Below are positions 36,854 to 46,019 of a stretch of DNA of 64,000 bases, one piece after another. Position 1 is the first letter of the stretch. The number at the start of each line of letters is the position of its first letter. Source of the stretch: Stygiobacter sp. RIFOXYC2_FULL_38_25 (GTDB lineage: Bacteria; Bacteroidota; Ignavibacteria; Ignavibacteriales; Melioribacteraceae); NCBI GenBank assembly GCA_001803165.1, contig MHAZ01000017.1, positions 372,001-436,000 on the forward strand, written 5' to 3'. Both the position numbers and the translations under genes were made by a program. The notes under the pieces were generated by a model that did no database searches, had not been told where the DNA came from, and saw only the letters and a program-made list of their open reading frames with translations.

Positions 36854-38365
36854 ATGCAAAGGATGAATAAAAATTTTTTGAAAAGAGTTTACCTTCTCAT
36901 TCCCTTGTTGTTTGTTGGTTCGGCTCTCATAGCGCAACACCGCGGAGACAACCTTTCTTTACAAGGATTGAGTGGCAAAAATGATATCAGTGTAAAAGCA
37001 TCTGCTATGGGTAGTGCATACACCGCAGTAACGGGAGATATGGCTTCTCTGTTTTTTAATCCGGCGGCGCTTGTTAAACTAAAGCAAATACAAGTTTCAG
37101 TTTCTGCTAATTACTATTCTAAACAGTGGAGAGAAAACCAGAACTACAGACCGGATAGATACTTTGTAACGCTGCCGTTTTATCTTGAAGGACTTTATGT
37201 TCCCGATCCGGCTAATAACGGAAAATGGGATTACCAACTGGCTCAAGATACTTTATACAACTACAACGTAAAAGAACCGGAACTCGGCATTGATTCTTAC
37301 AGCGAAGAGGCTGCAGATTGGAAAAATGATAAAGATGATCTTGGCTTCAATAACTTTACTGTTGCTATGCCGTTTGAATTAGCCGGACAAAAATTTGCCG
37401 CTGCTGCAAGTTTTAACCGCAATAATAATTTTTATGATTACGACCGCAACGATACTTATCTCGATCCTCATATTGGCTATTACGGCTATCCGGGTGATAT
37501 AACGCGCGTAGATGGAATTCATACGCTTACAATGTACTGGTCACGTTTCATTCGCGAAAGAGTTGGTACAATTAATACGATTGATGCTGCGATATCGTAT
37601 GAGTTGAGTGATATGATTTCTATCGGCGCCGGATTCAAAACTATGTGGGGCGAGAGTGACGACATTCAGTCACTAACCAGAATTGGCAGTTTCTTACTTA
37701 GCAATCAGCAGAGATTTGCTTTTAGTTATGAGACTGCTGCAAACACAATTGCCGGAACTTCCGATTATTCTTCAACAAGTTTCAACTTAAGTGCGCTTGT
37801 TGAACTTAACAGATTTAGAATCGGTCTTAAAGTTGATTTGCCTTACACACTTACCCGTGAATGGAAATACACAGAAACTAAAAAAGATTCTGTAGTTACT
37901 ACAAAAACAGTTAACGGAAAAGATAAAGTCGAACTGCCCGCTATATTCAACATTGGATTTAGCTTTCAGCCGGTGGATGCATTTATAATCGCGTTCGATT
38001 ATGAATACGCCCCATACAAAAAAGCTAAATTTAATCTTGGCTCCAACGATGCTACATTTCAGAATTGGGTAAACCAGAACACAATTAGATTTGGTTTAGA
38101 ATTCAAAGCAACAAATTATTTATCACTTCTCGCCGGATATAGAAGCATTCCGCAAACGTATGTTCCCGATGGTGCTGCAATCACAGATAAAGGTCCCGAT
38201 GCCAACAGTTACAATTGCGGAGTTAGTGTTAATCTATTCTTCGGAAGAATTGATTTGGCTTACGAATTGAGAATACTAAAATACTACGACTCATACTTTA
38301 GCAACACAAATTACACATTCGAAAAAAGCTCGAATATCATGATCGGCTACACATATACATTCTAA
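36854..38365 (+). CDS. FadL/OmpP1-like outer-membrane beta-barrel protein
   Basis: 503 residues with a signal peptide (cleavage near 'LIAQ'), then 'ISVKASAMGSAYTAVTGDMASLFFNPAALVKLKQIQVSVSANYY' (seen in parts). This is the 'GAAyTAv..D.sAlfFNPA' start of the OmpP1/FadL/TodX family. The remainder alternates barrel strands and ends in 'SNIMIGYTYTF' with a terminal Phe, as needed for outer-membrane insertion. GGAG precedes the ATG at 36854 by 9 bases. FadL-type channels pass hydrophobic or small solutes. In this locus it may be a passive channel or a structural partner, and the substrate is unknown. Confidence 0.75.
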   Translation: MQRMNKNFLKRVYLLIPLLFVGSALIAQHRGDNLSLQGLSGKNDISVKASAMGSAYTAVTGDMASLFFNPAALVKLKQIQVSVSANYYSKQWRENQNYRPDRYFVTLPFYLEGLYVPDPANNGKWDYQLAQDTLYNYNVKEPELGIDSYSEEAADWKNDKDDLGFNNFTVAMPFELAGQKFAAAASFNRNNNFYDYDRNDTYLDPHIGYYGYPGDITRVDGIHTLTMYWSRFIRERVGTINTIDAAISYELSDMISIGAGFKTMWGESDDIQSLTRIGSFLLSNQQRFAFSYETAANTIAGTSDYSSTSFNLSALVELNRFRIGLKVDLPYTLTREWKYTETKKDSVVTTKTVNGKDKVELPAIFNIGFSFQPVDAFIIAFDYEYAPYKKAKFNLGSNDATFQNWVNQNTIRFGLEFKATNYLSLLAGYRSIPQTYVPDGAAITDKGPDANSYNCGVSVNLFFGRIDLAYELRILKYYDSYFSNTNYTFEKSSNIMIGYTYTF

Positions 38366-38394
38366 GAAATTGATTACAAATAAGGATAAACGAA

Positions 38395-39144
38395 ATGAAA
38401 TTAAAAAATAAGATTGCACTTGTTACGGGCGGCGCAAGAGACATCGGCAGAGCCGTCTCACTCACATTAGCAAAAGAAGGCGCCTCCGTAGTTATTAATT
38501 ATTACGACAATGAAGAACAAGCAAAAGAAACTTTGCAGATGATAAACGATATCGGCGGCAAAGCAATTATTGTTCAAGGTGATATGACTAAATGGGATTC
38601 TGTTCAGAATTTATCTGCTAAAGCAGTAGAAGCTTACGGCAAGATTGATATTCTTGTGAATGTTGCCGGAGGTTTGATGGGACGCCATTTAATCACAGAA
38701 ATGCAAGAAGAGTTTTGGGATTTGGTAATGAACTTGAATTTGAAAAGTGTTTATTACGTATGCAAAGCGGTTATACCAAACATGAATGATGGCGGCGCGA
38801 TTGTGAATTTTACATCGCAAGCGGCAAGAGATGGTGGTGGATTTGGTGCCATTGCATACGCAACAGCAAAAGGCGGTGTCTTAACTTTTACACGGGGATT
38901 AGCAAAAGAACTTGGACCAAAACGAATTAGAGTTAACGCAGTATCGCCGGGAATGATCAATACAACATTTCATGATCAGTTTACGAAACCGGAGATAAGA
39001 GAAAAAGTTGCCGCTTCTACTCCGCTTGGAAGAGAAGGCAATGCACAAGAAGTCGCAGATTTGGTTTTATTCCTTGCTTCGGATTCATCCTCTTTTATAA
39101 ATGGTGAATCGGTAGAAATTAATGGTGGAATATTCTTTTCATAA
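38395..39144 (+). CDS. SDR-family oxidoreductase, candidate DEH reductase
   Basis: 249 residues, classical short-chain dehydrogenase. The cofactor loop is 'VTGGARDIGRAV' (TGxxxGIG type), followed by 'INYYDNEEQAKET'. 'NVAGG' stands for the NNAG motif, and the catalytic Tyr-Lys pair lies in 'YATAK'. 'RVNAVSPGMINTTFHDQF' is the usual substrate-loop start. SDR enzymes reduce 4-deoxy-L-erythro-5-hexoseulose uronate (DEH) to 2-keto-3-deoxygluconate (KDG) in alginate degraders. The neighbours (PL17, KdgF, PL6) support that role. From sequence alone a 3-oxoacyl-ACP-reductase-like activity cannot be excluded. It starts a tightly spaced set of genes running to 49640. Confidence 0.8.
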   Translation: MKLKNKIALVTGGARDIGRAVSLTLAKEGASVVINYYDNEEQAKETLQMINDIGGKAIIVQGDMTKWDSVQNLSAKAVEAYGKIDILVNVAGGLMGRHLITEMQEEFWDLVMNLNLKSVYYVCKAVIPNMNDGGAIVNFTSQAARDGGGFGAIAYATAKGGVLTFTRGLAKELGPKRIRVNAVSPGMINTTFHDQFTKPEIREKVAASTPLGREGNAQEVADLVLFLASDSSSFINGESVEINGGIFFS

Positions 39145-39157
39145 AAATTAGAGAACA

Positions 39158-41335
39158 ATGAAGAAATTAATCTTATTATTTCTTGTAGCTGCAATTTTGT
39201 TTGCACAAAGCAATCATCCCAACCTAATCTTAACTAAGAAAGATGTTCATGTACTTCGGGAGAATTGGGAGAAATATCCGCTCATCAAAAAATCTTTTGA
39301 AGCAGCAAAGGAAAAAGTTGATAACGCACTTGCTTCGCCGATAGATGTTCCTATTCCGAAGGATGCCGCTGCATACACGCACGAAAAACACAAACAAAAT
39401 TATAACGAAATGCAGCTTGCCGGAATTGTCTATCAGGTTACGCAAGAAAAAAAGTATGCAGAGTTTATTAAGCAAATGTTGATGAAGTATGCTGATCTTT
39501 ATCCAACACTTGGAAAACATCCTGCCGCAGCTTCAAACTCTCCCGGCAGATTATTCTGGCAGTCGCTTAACGAAACAGTTTGGCTCGTTAATACTACTCA
39601 AGCGTACGATTGTATATATGATTATCTGACGGCTGCGGAACGAAAAAAAATTGAAGAGAACATATTTCGTAAGATGGTTGATTTCTTACTCACCGAAAGG
39701 GTACACGAATTTGATCTTCTTCATAATCATGGAACCTGGATGGTAGCAGCTGTTGGCATGGCCGGCTATGTTATGGGCGATATAGATCTAGTTGAGAAAT
39801 CTTTATACGGTTCGAAAAAAGATAAAAAATATGGCTTCTTAAAGCAGATTGAAACTTTGTTTTCGCCGGACGGATATTATACTGAGGGCGCATATTATGT
39901 CCGTTATGCACTGGCGCCGTTTTTCCTTTTTGCGGAAGCAATCAACAACAATCAACCCGAGTTAAAGATTTATCTGTTCCGCGATCAGTTATTGAAAAAA
40001 GGTTTTTACGGAGCGATGGAACTAACTTATACCAACGGGGCTTTCATTCCAATCAACGATGCGATTAAAGAGAAAAATTATCTCTCGCCGGAATTGATTA
40101 CATCTCTTAATCTTACTTACAAACACTATGGCAAAGATGATTCCATTTTAGGAATAGCGAAGAGGCAAGATGGCGTAATGCTGAACGAAGCCGGTGTTTT
40201 AGTTGCAGAGGCAATTTCGAAAACTGAAAAATTTGAAAACTACAATTACAAAAGTATAGAGTTTACTGACGGCGCAAACGGTGATGAAGGGGGAATAGCA
40301 TTAATTCGCAACGGTTCTCATAAAGATCAATCGTTATTGGTTATGAAATACACTTCGCACGGTTTGTCACACGGTCATTATGATAAACTTTCATTCTGCT
40401 TTTACGACAACGGAAATGAAATTCTGCAAGATTATGGTTCTTCCCGGTTCATTAACGTTGAGCAGAAATGGGGAGGAAGATACTTGCCGGAAAATAAATC
40501 TTGGGCTATGCAGAGTATTGCGCACAATACAATTTCTGTTGATGAAAAGTGTCAGTTCGAAGGGAAAATTAATTTAGCAGAACAATTTCATTCCGACCGT
40601 CACTTCTTCGAACTATCTAAGGGTGTTCAAATTGTCAGTGCTAAAGATGAACACGCTTTCCCCGGTGTTAAGATGCAAAGAACAATGGCTGTTATAAAAG
40701 ACAAACTTTTGCCTAAGCCAATTGTGGTTGATGTGTTTAAAGTAGATTCGGATAAAGAGCATCAATATGATTTACCTTTTTACTACATGGGTCATTTGAT
40801 CGGGACGAATATCAATTATCTGAATTATGAAAAAGAATTGAAGCCGATGGGAAGTGCTAACGGTTATCAGCATTTATGGAAACAAGCCGAGGGAAACGGA
40901 ACTGGTGTGTTCCAATTTACGTGGTTGAATGAAGACCGGTTTTATACAATTACAAGCAGTGCTGATTCATCAACAAAAATTTACTTTACAAGAATCGGTG
41001 CTAGCGATCCAAAGTTTAATTTGCGTAACGATGCCGGAATTATGCTGAGAAAGAAAGCCGCTTCAAATGTTTTTGCTACTGTTATTGAACCACATGGAGT
41101 ATATGATGGAGTACGCGAGTTTACAGCGGGCTCATTCGGACAAATTGAAAACGTTACTGTGCTCGCATCAAACAGTGAAGATAGCGCCGTACGCATAGTA
41201 GGCAAAAACGGAATTGATTGGACTCTCTTGATTAATAACGGAAAAGCATCTGCTGACGAGAAGCATTCAATTTCTGTCGGTGAAAAAAAATACGACTGGA
41301 CTGGAAATTATAAACTTGTAAAGAATAAAGATTAA
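39158..41335 (+). CDS. Oligoalginate lyase, polysaccharide lyase family 17
   Basis: Exolytic lyase that releases unsaturated monouronates from alginate oligomers. 725 residues: signal peptide (cleavage near 'LFAQ'), alpha/alpha toroid, then a heparinase II/III-like beta-sandwich. Family residues are visible: N190-H191 in 'LHNHGTWMVAA', the catalytic-tyrosine segment 'YYTEGAYYVRYAL' (residues 240-252), and 'HGLSHGHYDKLSF' (401-413) with metal/catalytic histidines. 'ENKSWAMQSIAHNTISVDE' follows. These match PL17 (Alg17C-like) rather than heparinase PL12. The signal peptide indicates a periplasmic location. It lies 13 bases after the SDR gene, consistent with one operon. Confidence 0.88.
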   Translation: MKKLILLFLVAAILFAQSNHPNLILTKKDVHVLRENWEKYPLIKKSFEAAKEKVDNALASPIDVPIPKDAAAYTHEKHKQNYNEMQLAGIVYQVTQEKKYAEFIKQMLMKYADLYPTLGKHPAAASNSPGRLFWQSLNETVWLVNTTQAYDCIYDYLTAAERKKIEENIFRKMVDFLLTERVHEFDLLHNHGTWMVAAVGMAGYVMGDIDLVEKSLYGSKKDKKYGFLKQIETLFSPDGYYTEGAYYVRYALAPFFLFAEAINNNQPELKIYLFRDQLLKKGFYGAMELTYTNGAFIPINDAIKEKNYLSPELITSLNLTYKHYGKDDSILGIAKRQDGVMLNEAGVLVAEAISKTEKFENYNYKSIEFTDGANGDEGGIALIRNGSHKDQSLLVMKYTSHGLSHGHYDKLSFCFYDNGNEILQDYGSSRFINVEQKWGGRYLPENKSWAMQSIAHNTISVDEKCQFEGKINLAEQFHSDRHFFELSKGVQIVSAKDEHAFPGVKMQRTMAVIKDKLLPKPIVVDVFKVDSDKEHQYDLPFYYMGHLIGTNINYLNYEKELKPMGSANGYQHLWKQAEGNGTGVFQFTWLNEDRFYTITSSADSSTKIYFTRIGASDPKFNLRNDAGIMLRKKAASNVFATVIEPHGVYDGVREFTAGSFGQIENVTVLASNSEDSAVRIVGKNGIDWTLLINNGKASADEKHSISVGEKKYDWTGNYKLVKNKD

Positions 41336-41393
41336 AAAGAAGATTATGATCATGAGTAAGATCATGAACAAGGACAATTAAAAAGGAGATACA

Positions 41394-41744
41394 ATGGAAA
41401 GTCAATTTGGAATGAGCGGATACATCTACAATAATGATTATGAATGGGAAACAGTTGGCCAGGGAATTCGAAGAAAGATAATGGGATATAACAAAGATTT
41501 AATGCTGGTATTGGTTGAGTTTAAGAAAGGTTCAATCGGTTACGTTCACAAACATTATCATTCACAAGTTTCGTATCTGATTACCGGCTCTTTTGAAGTT
41601 ACAATCGGCAGCGAGAAGAAAATTCAAAAAGCCGGCGATGTATATTTTCTTGAACCGAATGTTGAACATGGAGTTGTTGCGCTTGAAGATAGTTCACTGA
41701 TTGATGTTTTTGCGCCGCACCGTGAAGATTTTGTAAAAAAATAA
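41394..41744 (+). CDS. kdgF: Cupin protein KdgF (unsaturated uronate linearisation)
   Basis: 116-residue single-domain cupin. KdgF converts the cyclic unsaturated monouronate released by exolyases to linear DEH in pectin and alginate pathways. The metal-binding cupin motif is visible as H52-K-H54-Y-H56-S-Q58 in 'VHKHYHSQVSYLITG', and the second motif has His92 in 'LEPNVEHGV'. 'KAGDVYFLEPNVEHG' is characteristic of KdgF. AAAAGGAG lies directly upstream. There is no signal peptide, so it is cytoplasmic. It is placed between PL17 and a hexuronate-type permease, exactly where such an activity would be needed. Confidence 0.85.
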   Translation: MESQFGMSGYIYNNDYEWETVGQGIRRKIMGYNKDLMLVLVEFKKGSIGYVHKHYHSQVSYLITGSFEVTIGSEKKIQKAGDVYFLEPNVEHGVVALEDSSLIDVFAPHREDFVKK

Positions 41745-41769
41745 TCCAAAAACGTAAACGGAGAATAAC

Positions 41770-43041
41770 TTGAAACAAGTAAAAGGTTTGCGCTGGTGGA
41801 TTATTGGATTAATAGCGCTGGTTACAATCATTAATTATATAGACCGGAATGCGCTCGCGATTATGTGGCCATCTATTTCAAAAGACCTCGGGCTTTCCAA
41901 AGATGATTACAAATGGATTGTTATTGTGTTTATGCTGGCGTATGCCGTAAGCCAAAGTATCTCCGGCAAAATTTATGATAAGATAGGAACTCGGCTCGGT
42001 TTTGTTTTCTCAATTGTAATTTGGTCTTTATCATCCGGACTGCACGGCTTATCAAATTCATTAATGTCTTTCAGTGCTTTGCGTGTTACACTTGGATTCG
42101 GAGAAGCGGGCAACTGGCCTGGCGCAACAAAATCCAATGCAGAATGGCATCCGGTAAAAGAACGCGCATTAGCACAAGGTATTTTTAACGCAGGTGCCTC
42201 AATTGGTGGAATAATTTCCCCTCTGCTAATTGCGTTTCTCTATACAAATTTTGGCTGGCGGACTACTTTTCCAGTTATCGCAACATTCAGTTTAATCTGG
42301 TTAATTCCTTGGCTTATAGTCAATAAAGGCTTACCAAAAACTCATCCATGGCTGAGTGATGAAGAACGGAATTATATTACTAGCGGGCAAGCAAATACAG
42401 CTAATGCGAAGCCGGAAAGAATTTTGAAATGGAGAGAACTATTAAGCTACAAACAATCTTACTCGGTAATCGTTTCAAGATTTTTTCTCGATCCGATCTG
42501 GTGGATGTTTGTCAGTTGGCTGCCAATCTATCTTTTCGAAAAATTCAATTTTGATATTAAACAGATTGGCTACTTTGCTTGGGTTCCGTTTGTTGGGGCC
42601 GCGATCGGTAGTCTTGGAGGAGGCTGGGCGAGCGGTTATCTAATGAAAAAAGGATGGACTGTTAACAAAGCAAGAAAGACTGTAATACTTGTTGGCAACT
42701 TAATATGCTTGCCTGCATTGGTTTTAACTGCGTACGCAAGCACACCATTAACAGCTGTGCTGCTTATTGCAGTCATATTGTTTGGCTTCCAGGTTTCAAT
42801 CAACAATATTCAAACATTGCCAAGCGATTTTCTAACTGGAAAATCTGTAGGCTCGCTAGCGGGACTCGGCGGAATGTCGGCTGCATTTGGTGTAGTTATT
42901 TCAATGCTGCTGGTTCCCGAATTAACAAAAGTGAGCTGGGCGCCATTCTTTATTATGGGCGCTCTTTTAGTCCCGGTCGGTTTAGCATCTGTTTATTTCT
43001 TCAGCGGTAATATTGAAAAAATTCAACTTAAGGATGAATGA
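41770..43041 (+). CDS. MFS transporter, hexuronate (ExuT-like) type
   Basis: 423 residues with 12 predicted membrane helices; anion:cation symporter group of the major facilitator superfamily. Visible signatures are 'INYIDRNALAIMWP' in helix 1, 'AYAVSQSISGKIYDKIGTRLGF' (MFS motif A), and 'LGFGEAGNWPGATKSNAEWHP', characteristic of ExuT/GudP/DgoT transporters. The start codon is TTG at 41770, with GGAG 7 bases upstream; no ATG gives a better N-terminus. The likely cargo is unsaturated monouronate or DEH made by PL17. The next gene starts 4 bases after its stop. Confidence 0.88.
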   Translation: MKQVKGLRWWIIGLIALVTIINYIDRNALAIMWPSISKDLGLSKDDYKWIVIVFMLAYAVSQSISGKIYDKIGTRLGFVFSIVIWSLSSGLHGLSNSLMSFSALRVTLGFGEAGNWPGATKSNAEWHPVKERALAQGIFNAGASIGGIISPLLIAFLYTNFGWRTTFPVIATFSLIWLIPWLIVNKGLPKTHPWLSDEERNYITSGQANTANAKPERILKWRELLSYKQSYSVIVSRFFLDPIWWMFVSWLPIYLFEKFNFDIKQIGYFAWVPFVGAAIGSLGGGWASGYLMKKGWTVNKARKTVILVGNLICLPALVLTAYASTPLTAVLLIAVILFGFQVSINNIQTLPSDFLTGKSVGSLAGLGGMSAAFGVVISMLLVPELTKVSWAPFFIMGALLVPVGLASVYFFSGNIEKIQLKDE

Positions 43042-43044
43042 GTT

Positions 43045-44583
43045 GTGAAGAAAATTTTAGCGGCGCTGTTGTTGATTTCGTCTTTATCACTTGCTGATGT
43101 AAAACTCGCAAGTTTGTTTAAAGACAATACAGTTTTGCAAAGAAACAAAACGGTTTACTTGTGGGGCAAAGCAGATAAGAATGAAAAAATTAAGATCACT
43201 ATAAATTCACAAACTGTTGAAATAGCGGCAGATGAAAACGGAAAGTGGAAAGCTGAATTTCCACCTATGGATGCCGGCGGTCCGTTTGAATTAATTATTG
43301 AAGGCAATAACAAAGTTGTACTGAAGAATATATTGATTGGCGAAGTATGGATTGCTTCGGGTCAATCCAACATGGAGTTTCAGTTAAAAAAATCCGTTGG
43401 CGGCGAAGAAGAAATATCCAAAGCTGATTTTCCATCAATAAGAATTTTTGTTGTTAAACATAAAGTTGCAGATACTCCGCAAGAAGATGTAGAGGGGGAA
43501 TGGCAAGTTTGTTCACCGAAGACAATTGCTAACTTTTCCGGGGTTGCCTATTTCTTTGCCAAAAAACTTTTGACAGAATTGAATGTTCCGGTTGGAATAA
43601 TCCAATCAACGTGGGGAGGAACTCCGGCTGAAGCCTGGATGCCGAAAAGTACTTTGGAAACAGATGAAGACTTCAAGCCGATTCTTACTCGCTGGGATAG
43701 AAAAATAAAAAGTTATCCTTCCGATCTGGAAGAGTTTAACATGAACGGGGAGAAGTTAGTTGCTACTTGGAAAATTGACAGCGCCAATGCGATTGCAAAA
43801 GGAATGGCGCCACCAAGAAAACCTAATAAGCCGGAAGGTCCAGGCACCCGCAATCAGCCAAGTGGTTTATACAATGGAATGATTTATCCTCTTGCGCCAT
43901 TTTCATTTCGTGGTGTTATATGGTATCAAGGCGAAGCGAATGTTGCGCGCGCGTTTCAGTACAGAAGGCTATTCCCGGCATTGATAAAAAACTGGAGAGA
44001 ACTTTGGAATGCCGGAGATTTTCCATTCTACTTTGTACAACTACCTAATTTTCAGCGTGAGCCGGAACCCTCAAAGAGCGGCTGGGCGGAATTGCGTGAG
44101 GCGCAACTTTTAACTCTTGCAGTTCCTAATACCGGAATGGCTGTAACAATTGATATCGGTGATCCGGCAAATCTTCACCCAACAAACAAAGCGGATGTCG
44201 GTTTGCGTCTTGCTCTAATTGCTCTGGATAATATTTATGATCGTGACGAATTTATCTTTTCCGGACCAATTTATAAATCGTACAAAATTGAAGAAGACAA
44301 ATTCGTTATCTCATTCACTCATACGGCAGAAGGATTAATTACGAAAGATGGAAAAACTCTACGCGGATTTAAGATTTGCGGAAAGGATAAAAAGTTTGTT
44401 GAAGCAAAAGCTGAAATAATTGGCAGCGAAATTAAAGTTTGGAATGATGCGCTTAAGAATCCGCTAAGTGTACGATATGCGTGGGCAGATAACCCGGATT
44501 GCAATTTGTACAACAGTGGAATGCTTCCCGCTTCTCCATTTAGAACCGACGATTGGGAAGAAACTACTTTTAACGCAAGATAA
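43045..44583 (+). CDS. Sialate O-acetylesterase-like (SASA/SGNH) carbohydrate esterase
   Basis: 512 residues with a signal peptide (cleavage near 'SLAD'), GTG start at 43045, 3 bases after the MFS stop. The SGNH nucleophile motif is 'WIASGQSNMEFQLK' (Ser in GQSNM), with 'GGTPAEAWMP' and 'IWYQGEANV' as further blocks. The catalytic Asp/His pair lies in the region 'DIGDPANLHPTNKADVG'. Family members remove O-acetyl groups from sialic acid or, in polysaccharide loci, from xylan and other glycans. Bacterial alginates are often O-acetylated, so de-acetylation of alginate is an attractive but inferred role. It ends 11 bases before the first PL6 gene. Confidence 0.82.
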   Translation: MKKILAALLLISSLSLADVKLASLFKDNTVLQRNKTVYLWGKADKNEKIKITINSQTVEIAADENGKWKAEFPPMDAGGPFELIIEGNNKVVLKNILIGEVWIASGQSNMEFQLKKSVGGEEEISKADFPSIRIFVVKHKVADTPQEDVEGEWQVCSPKTIANFSGVAYFFAKKLLTELNVPVGIIQSTWGGTPAEAWMPKSTLETDEDFKPILTRWDRKIKSYPSDLEEFNMNGEKLVATWKIDSANAIAKGMAPPRKPNKPEGPGTRNQPSGLYNGMIYPLAPFSFRGVIWYQGEANVARAFQYRRLFPALIKNWRELWNAGDFPFYFVQLPNFQREPEPSKSGWAELREAQLLTLAVPNTGMAVTIDIGDPANLHPTNKADVGLRLALIALDNIYDRDEFIFSGPIYKSYKIEEDKFVISFTHTAEGLITKDGKTLRGFKICGKDKKFVEAKAEIIGSEIKVWNDALKNPLSVRYAWADNPDCNLYNSGMLPASPFRTDDWEETTFNAR

Positions 44584-44594
44584 ATGGGCATGCT

Positions 44595-46019
44595 ATGAAG
44601 AAAATATTTGCTTTGATGATTTTATCTATTGGCATTCTTTCAGCCGAAGAATATAAAGTGAGTAATGCCGGTGAAATAAAATCTGTGCTAAAAAAAATTC
44701 AGCCGGGCGATAAAGTAATTATGGCTAACGGTGAATGGAATGATGTTTCAATCGTTTTTGATGCTGGCGGAACAAAAGAAAAGCCAATTACATTATGCGC
44801 TGAAACTAAGGGAAAAGTAATTCTAAAAGGCAATTCTACATTAAAAATTGCCGGAGATTATTTGATAGTTGATGGATTGAATTTTCAAGGCGGGTTCATA
44901 GAAAAAGGGGCAGTGATAGAATTCCGCAACGGCACTAAAAAAGAAAGCAATCACTCGCGGCTGACAAACACGGTGATTGAAAATTACAATCATCCCGATA
45001 AAACTGTTGATTACAAGTGGGTTTCACTTTACGGTTCACATAACAGAGTTGATCATTGTTACTTCAGAAATAAAGCTTATCAAGGATGTTTGCTTGTTGT
45101 CTGGCTCTCCGATAAACCAAATTACCACTTGATAGATTCAAATTACTTTGCATACAGACCCGATTTGGGAAACAACGGTGGAGAGATTATACGAGTTGGC
45201 ACCAGCGATTGGTCAATGTATCCTTCTTATACTGTAGTAGAGAAAAATTATTTTGAACAGTGCAATGGTGAAAGAGAAATAATCTCTAACAAGTCATTCT
45301 ATAATACTTATAGATACAACACGTTTGTTGAATGCCAGGGCGCATTAACACTTCGGCACGGTAATAACTGTGAAGTTTACGGCAACTACTTTCTCGGAAA
45401 CAATGTGAAAGGAACCGGCGGCGTTAGAATAATTGGTGAGGGACACAAAGTTTACAACAATTATTTTCAAGACTTAGAAGGAGAAGATGCTTTCTCTGCA
45501 CTTTCAATTATGAATGGGGTTCCAAACTCGCCGCTTAACAGATATTATCAAGTGAAAAACGCTGTTGTAGCCTTTAATACTTTTGTAAACAACCGCCACA
45601 ATATGGAAATCGGAATAGGGAAAAATGAAGAGCTAAGTCTTCCTCCGATAAACTGCACAATCGCAAATAACATTGTCTATTCTACAAAAGGAAAACTTGT
45701 AAAGTTTGTTGATGAGCCGCAAAACTTTAAGTGGGAAGGAAATGTTTTCTTTGGTTCTGAATTAGGAATTTCAAATCCCGGAGGCGTTGAAATAAAAGAC
45801 CCGCAAATGAAAAAGGTTGATGGTTTATTCCGTCCCCAGAATCTTAAAGTAGTACAAAATAACGCAGTCGGGAACTATGAATTTGTTGCTGAAGATATTT
45901 ATGGGCAAAAAAGGAATCTTCTAAAGACAATTGGCTGCGCCGAAGTTGATACGTCGAAAGGAATTCATTTACCGATGAATAAAAATAACACGGGACCTTT
46001 CTGGTTAAGAAATGATTAA
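44595..46019 (+). CDS. Alginate lyase, PL6 family (without sorting domain)
   Basis: 474 residues, signal peptide (cleavage near 'LSAEE') and a right-handed beta-helix of the chondroitinase B/PL6 family. The catalytic pair is visible: Lys233 in 'EIISNKSF' and Arg254 in 'LTLRHGN'. Their 21-residue spacing equals that of Lys250/Arg271 in chondroitinase B. Calcium-site acidic residues in this fold lie in 'EQCNGEREIISNKS'. Other PL6 blocks are 'YKWVSLYGSHNRVDHCYF' and 'GGVRIIGEGHKVYNNYF'. No T9SS domain, so it is probably periplasmic. It overlaps the next PL6 gene by 8 bases. Alginate is the likely substrate given PL17 and KdgF; dermatan sulfate is less likely. Confidence 0.86.
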   Translation: MKKIFALMILSIGILSAEEYKVSNAGEIKSVLKKIQPGDKVIMANGEWNDVSIVFDAGGTKEKPITLCAETKGKVILKGNSTLKIAGDYLIVDGLNFQGGFIEKGAVIEFRNGTKKESNHSRLTNTVIENYNHPDKTVDYKWVSLYGSHNRVDHCYFRNKAYQGCLLVVWLSDKPNYHLIDSNYFAYRPDLGNNGGEIIRVGTSDWSMYPSYTVVEKNYFEQCNGEREIISNKSFYNTYRYNTFVECQGALTLRHGNNCEVYGNYFLGNNVKGTGGVRIIGEGHKVYNNYFQDLEGEDAFSALSIMNGVPNSPLNRYYQVKNAVVAFNTFVNNRHNMEIGIGKNEELSLPPINCTIANNIVYSTKGKLVKFVDEPQNFKWEGNVFFGSELGISNPGGVEIKDPQMKKVDGLFRPQNLKVVQNNAVGNYEFVAEDIYGQKRNLLKTIGCAEVDTSKGIHLPMNKNNTGPFWLRND

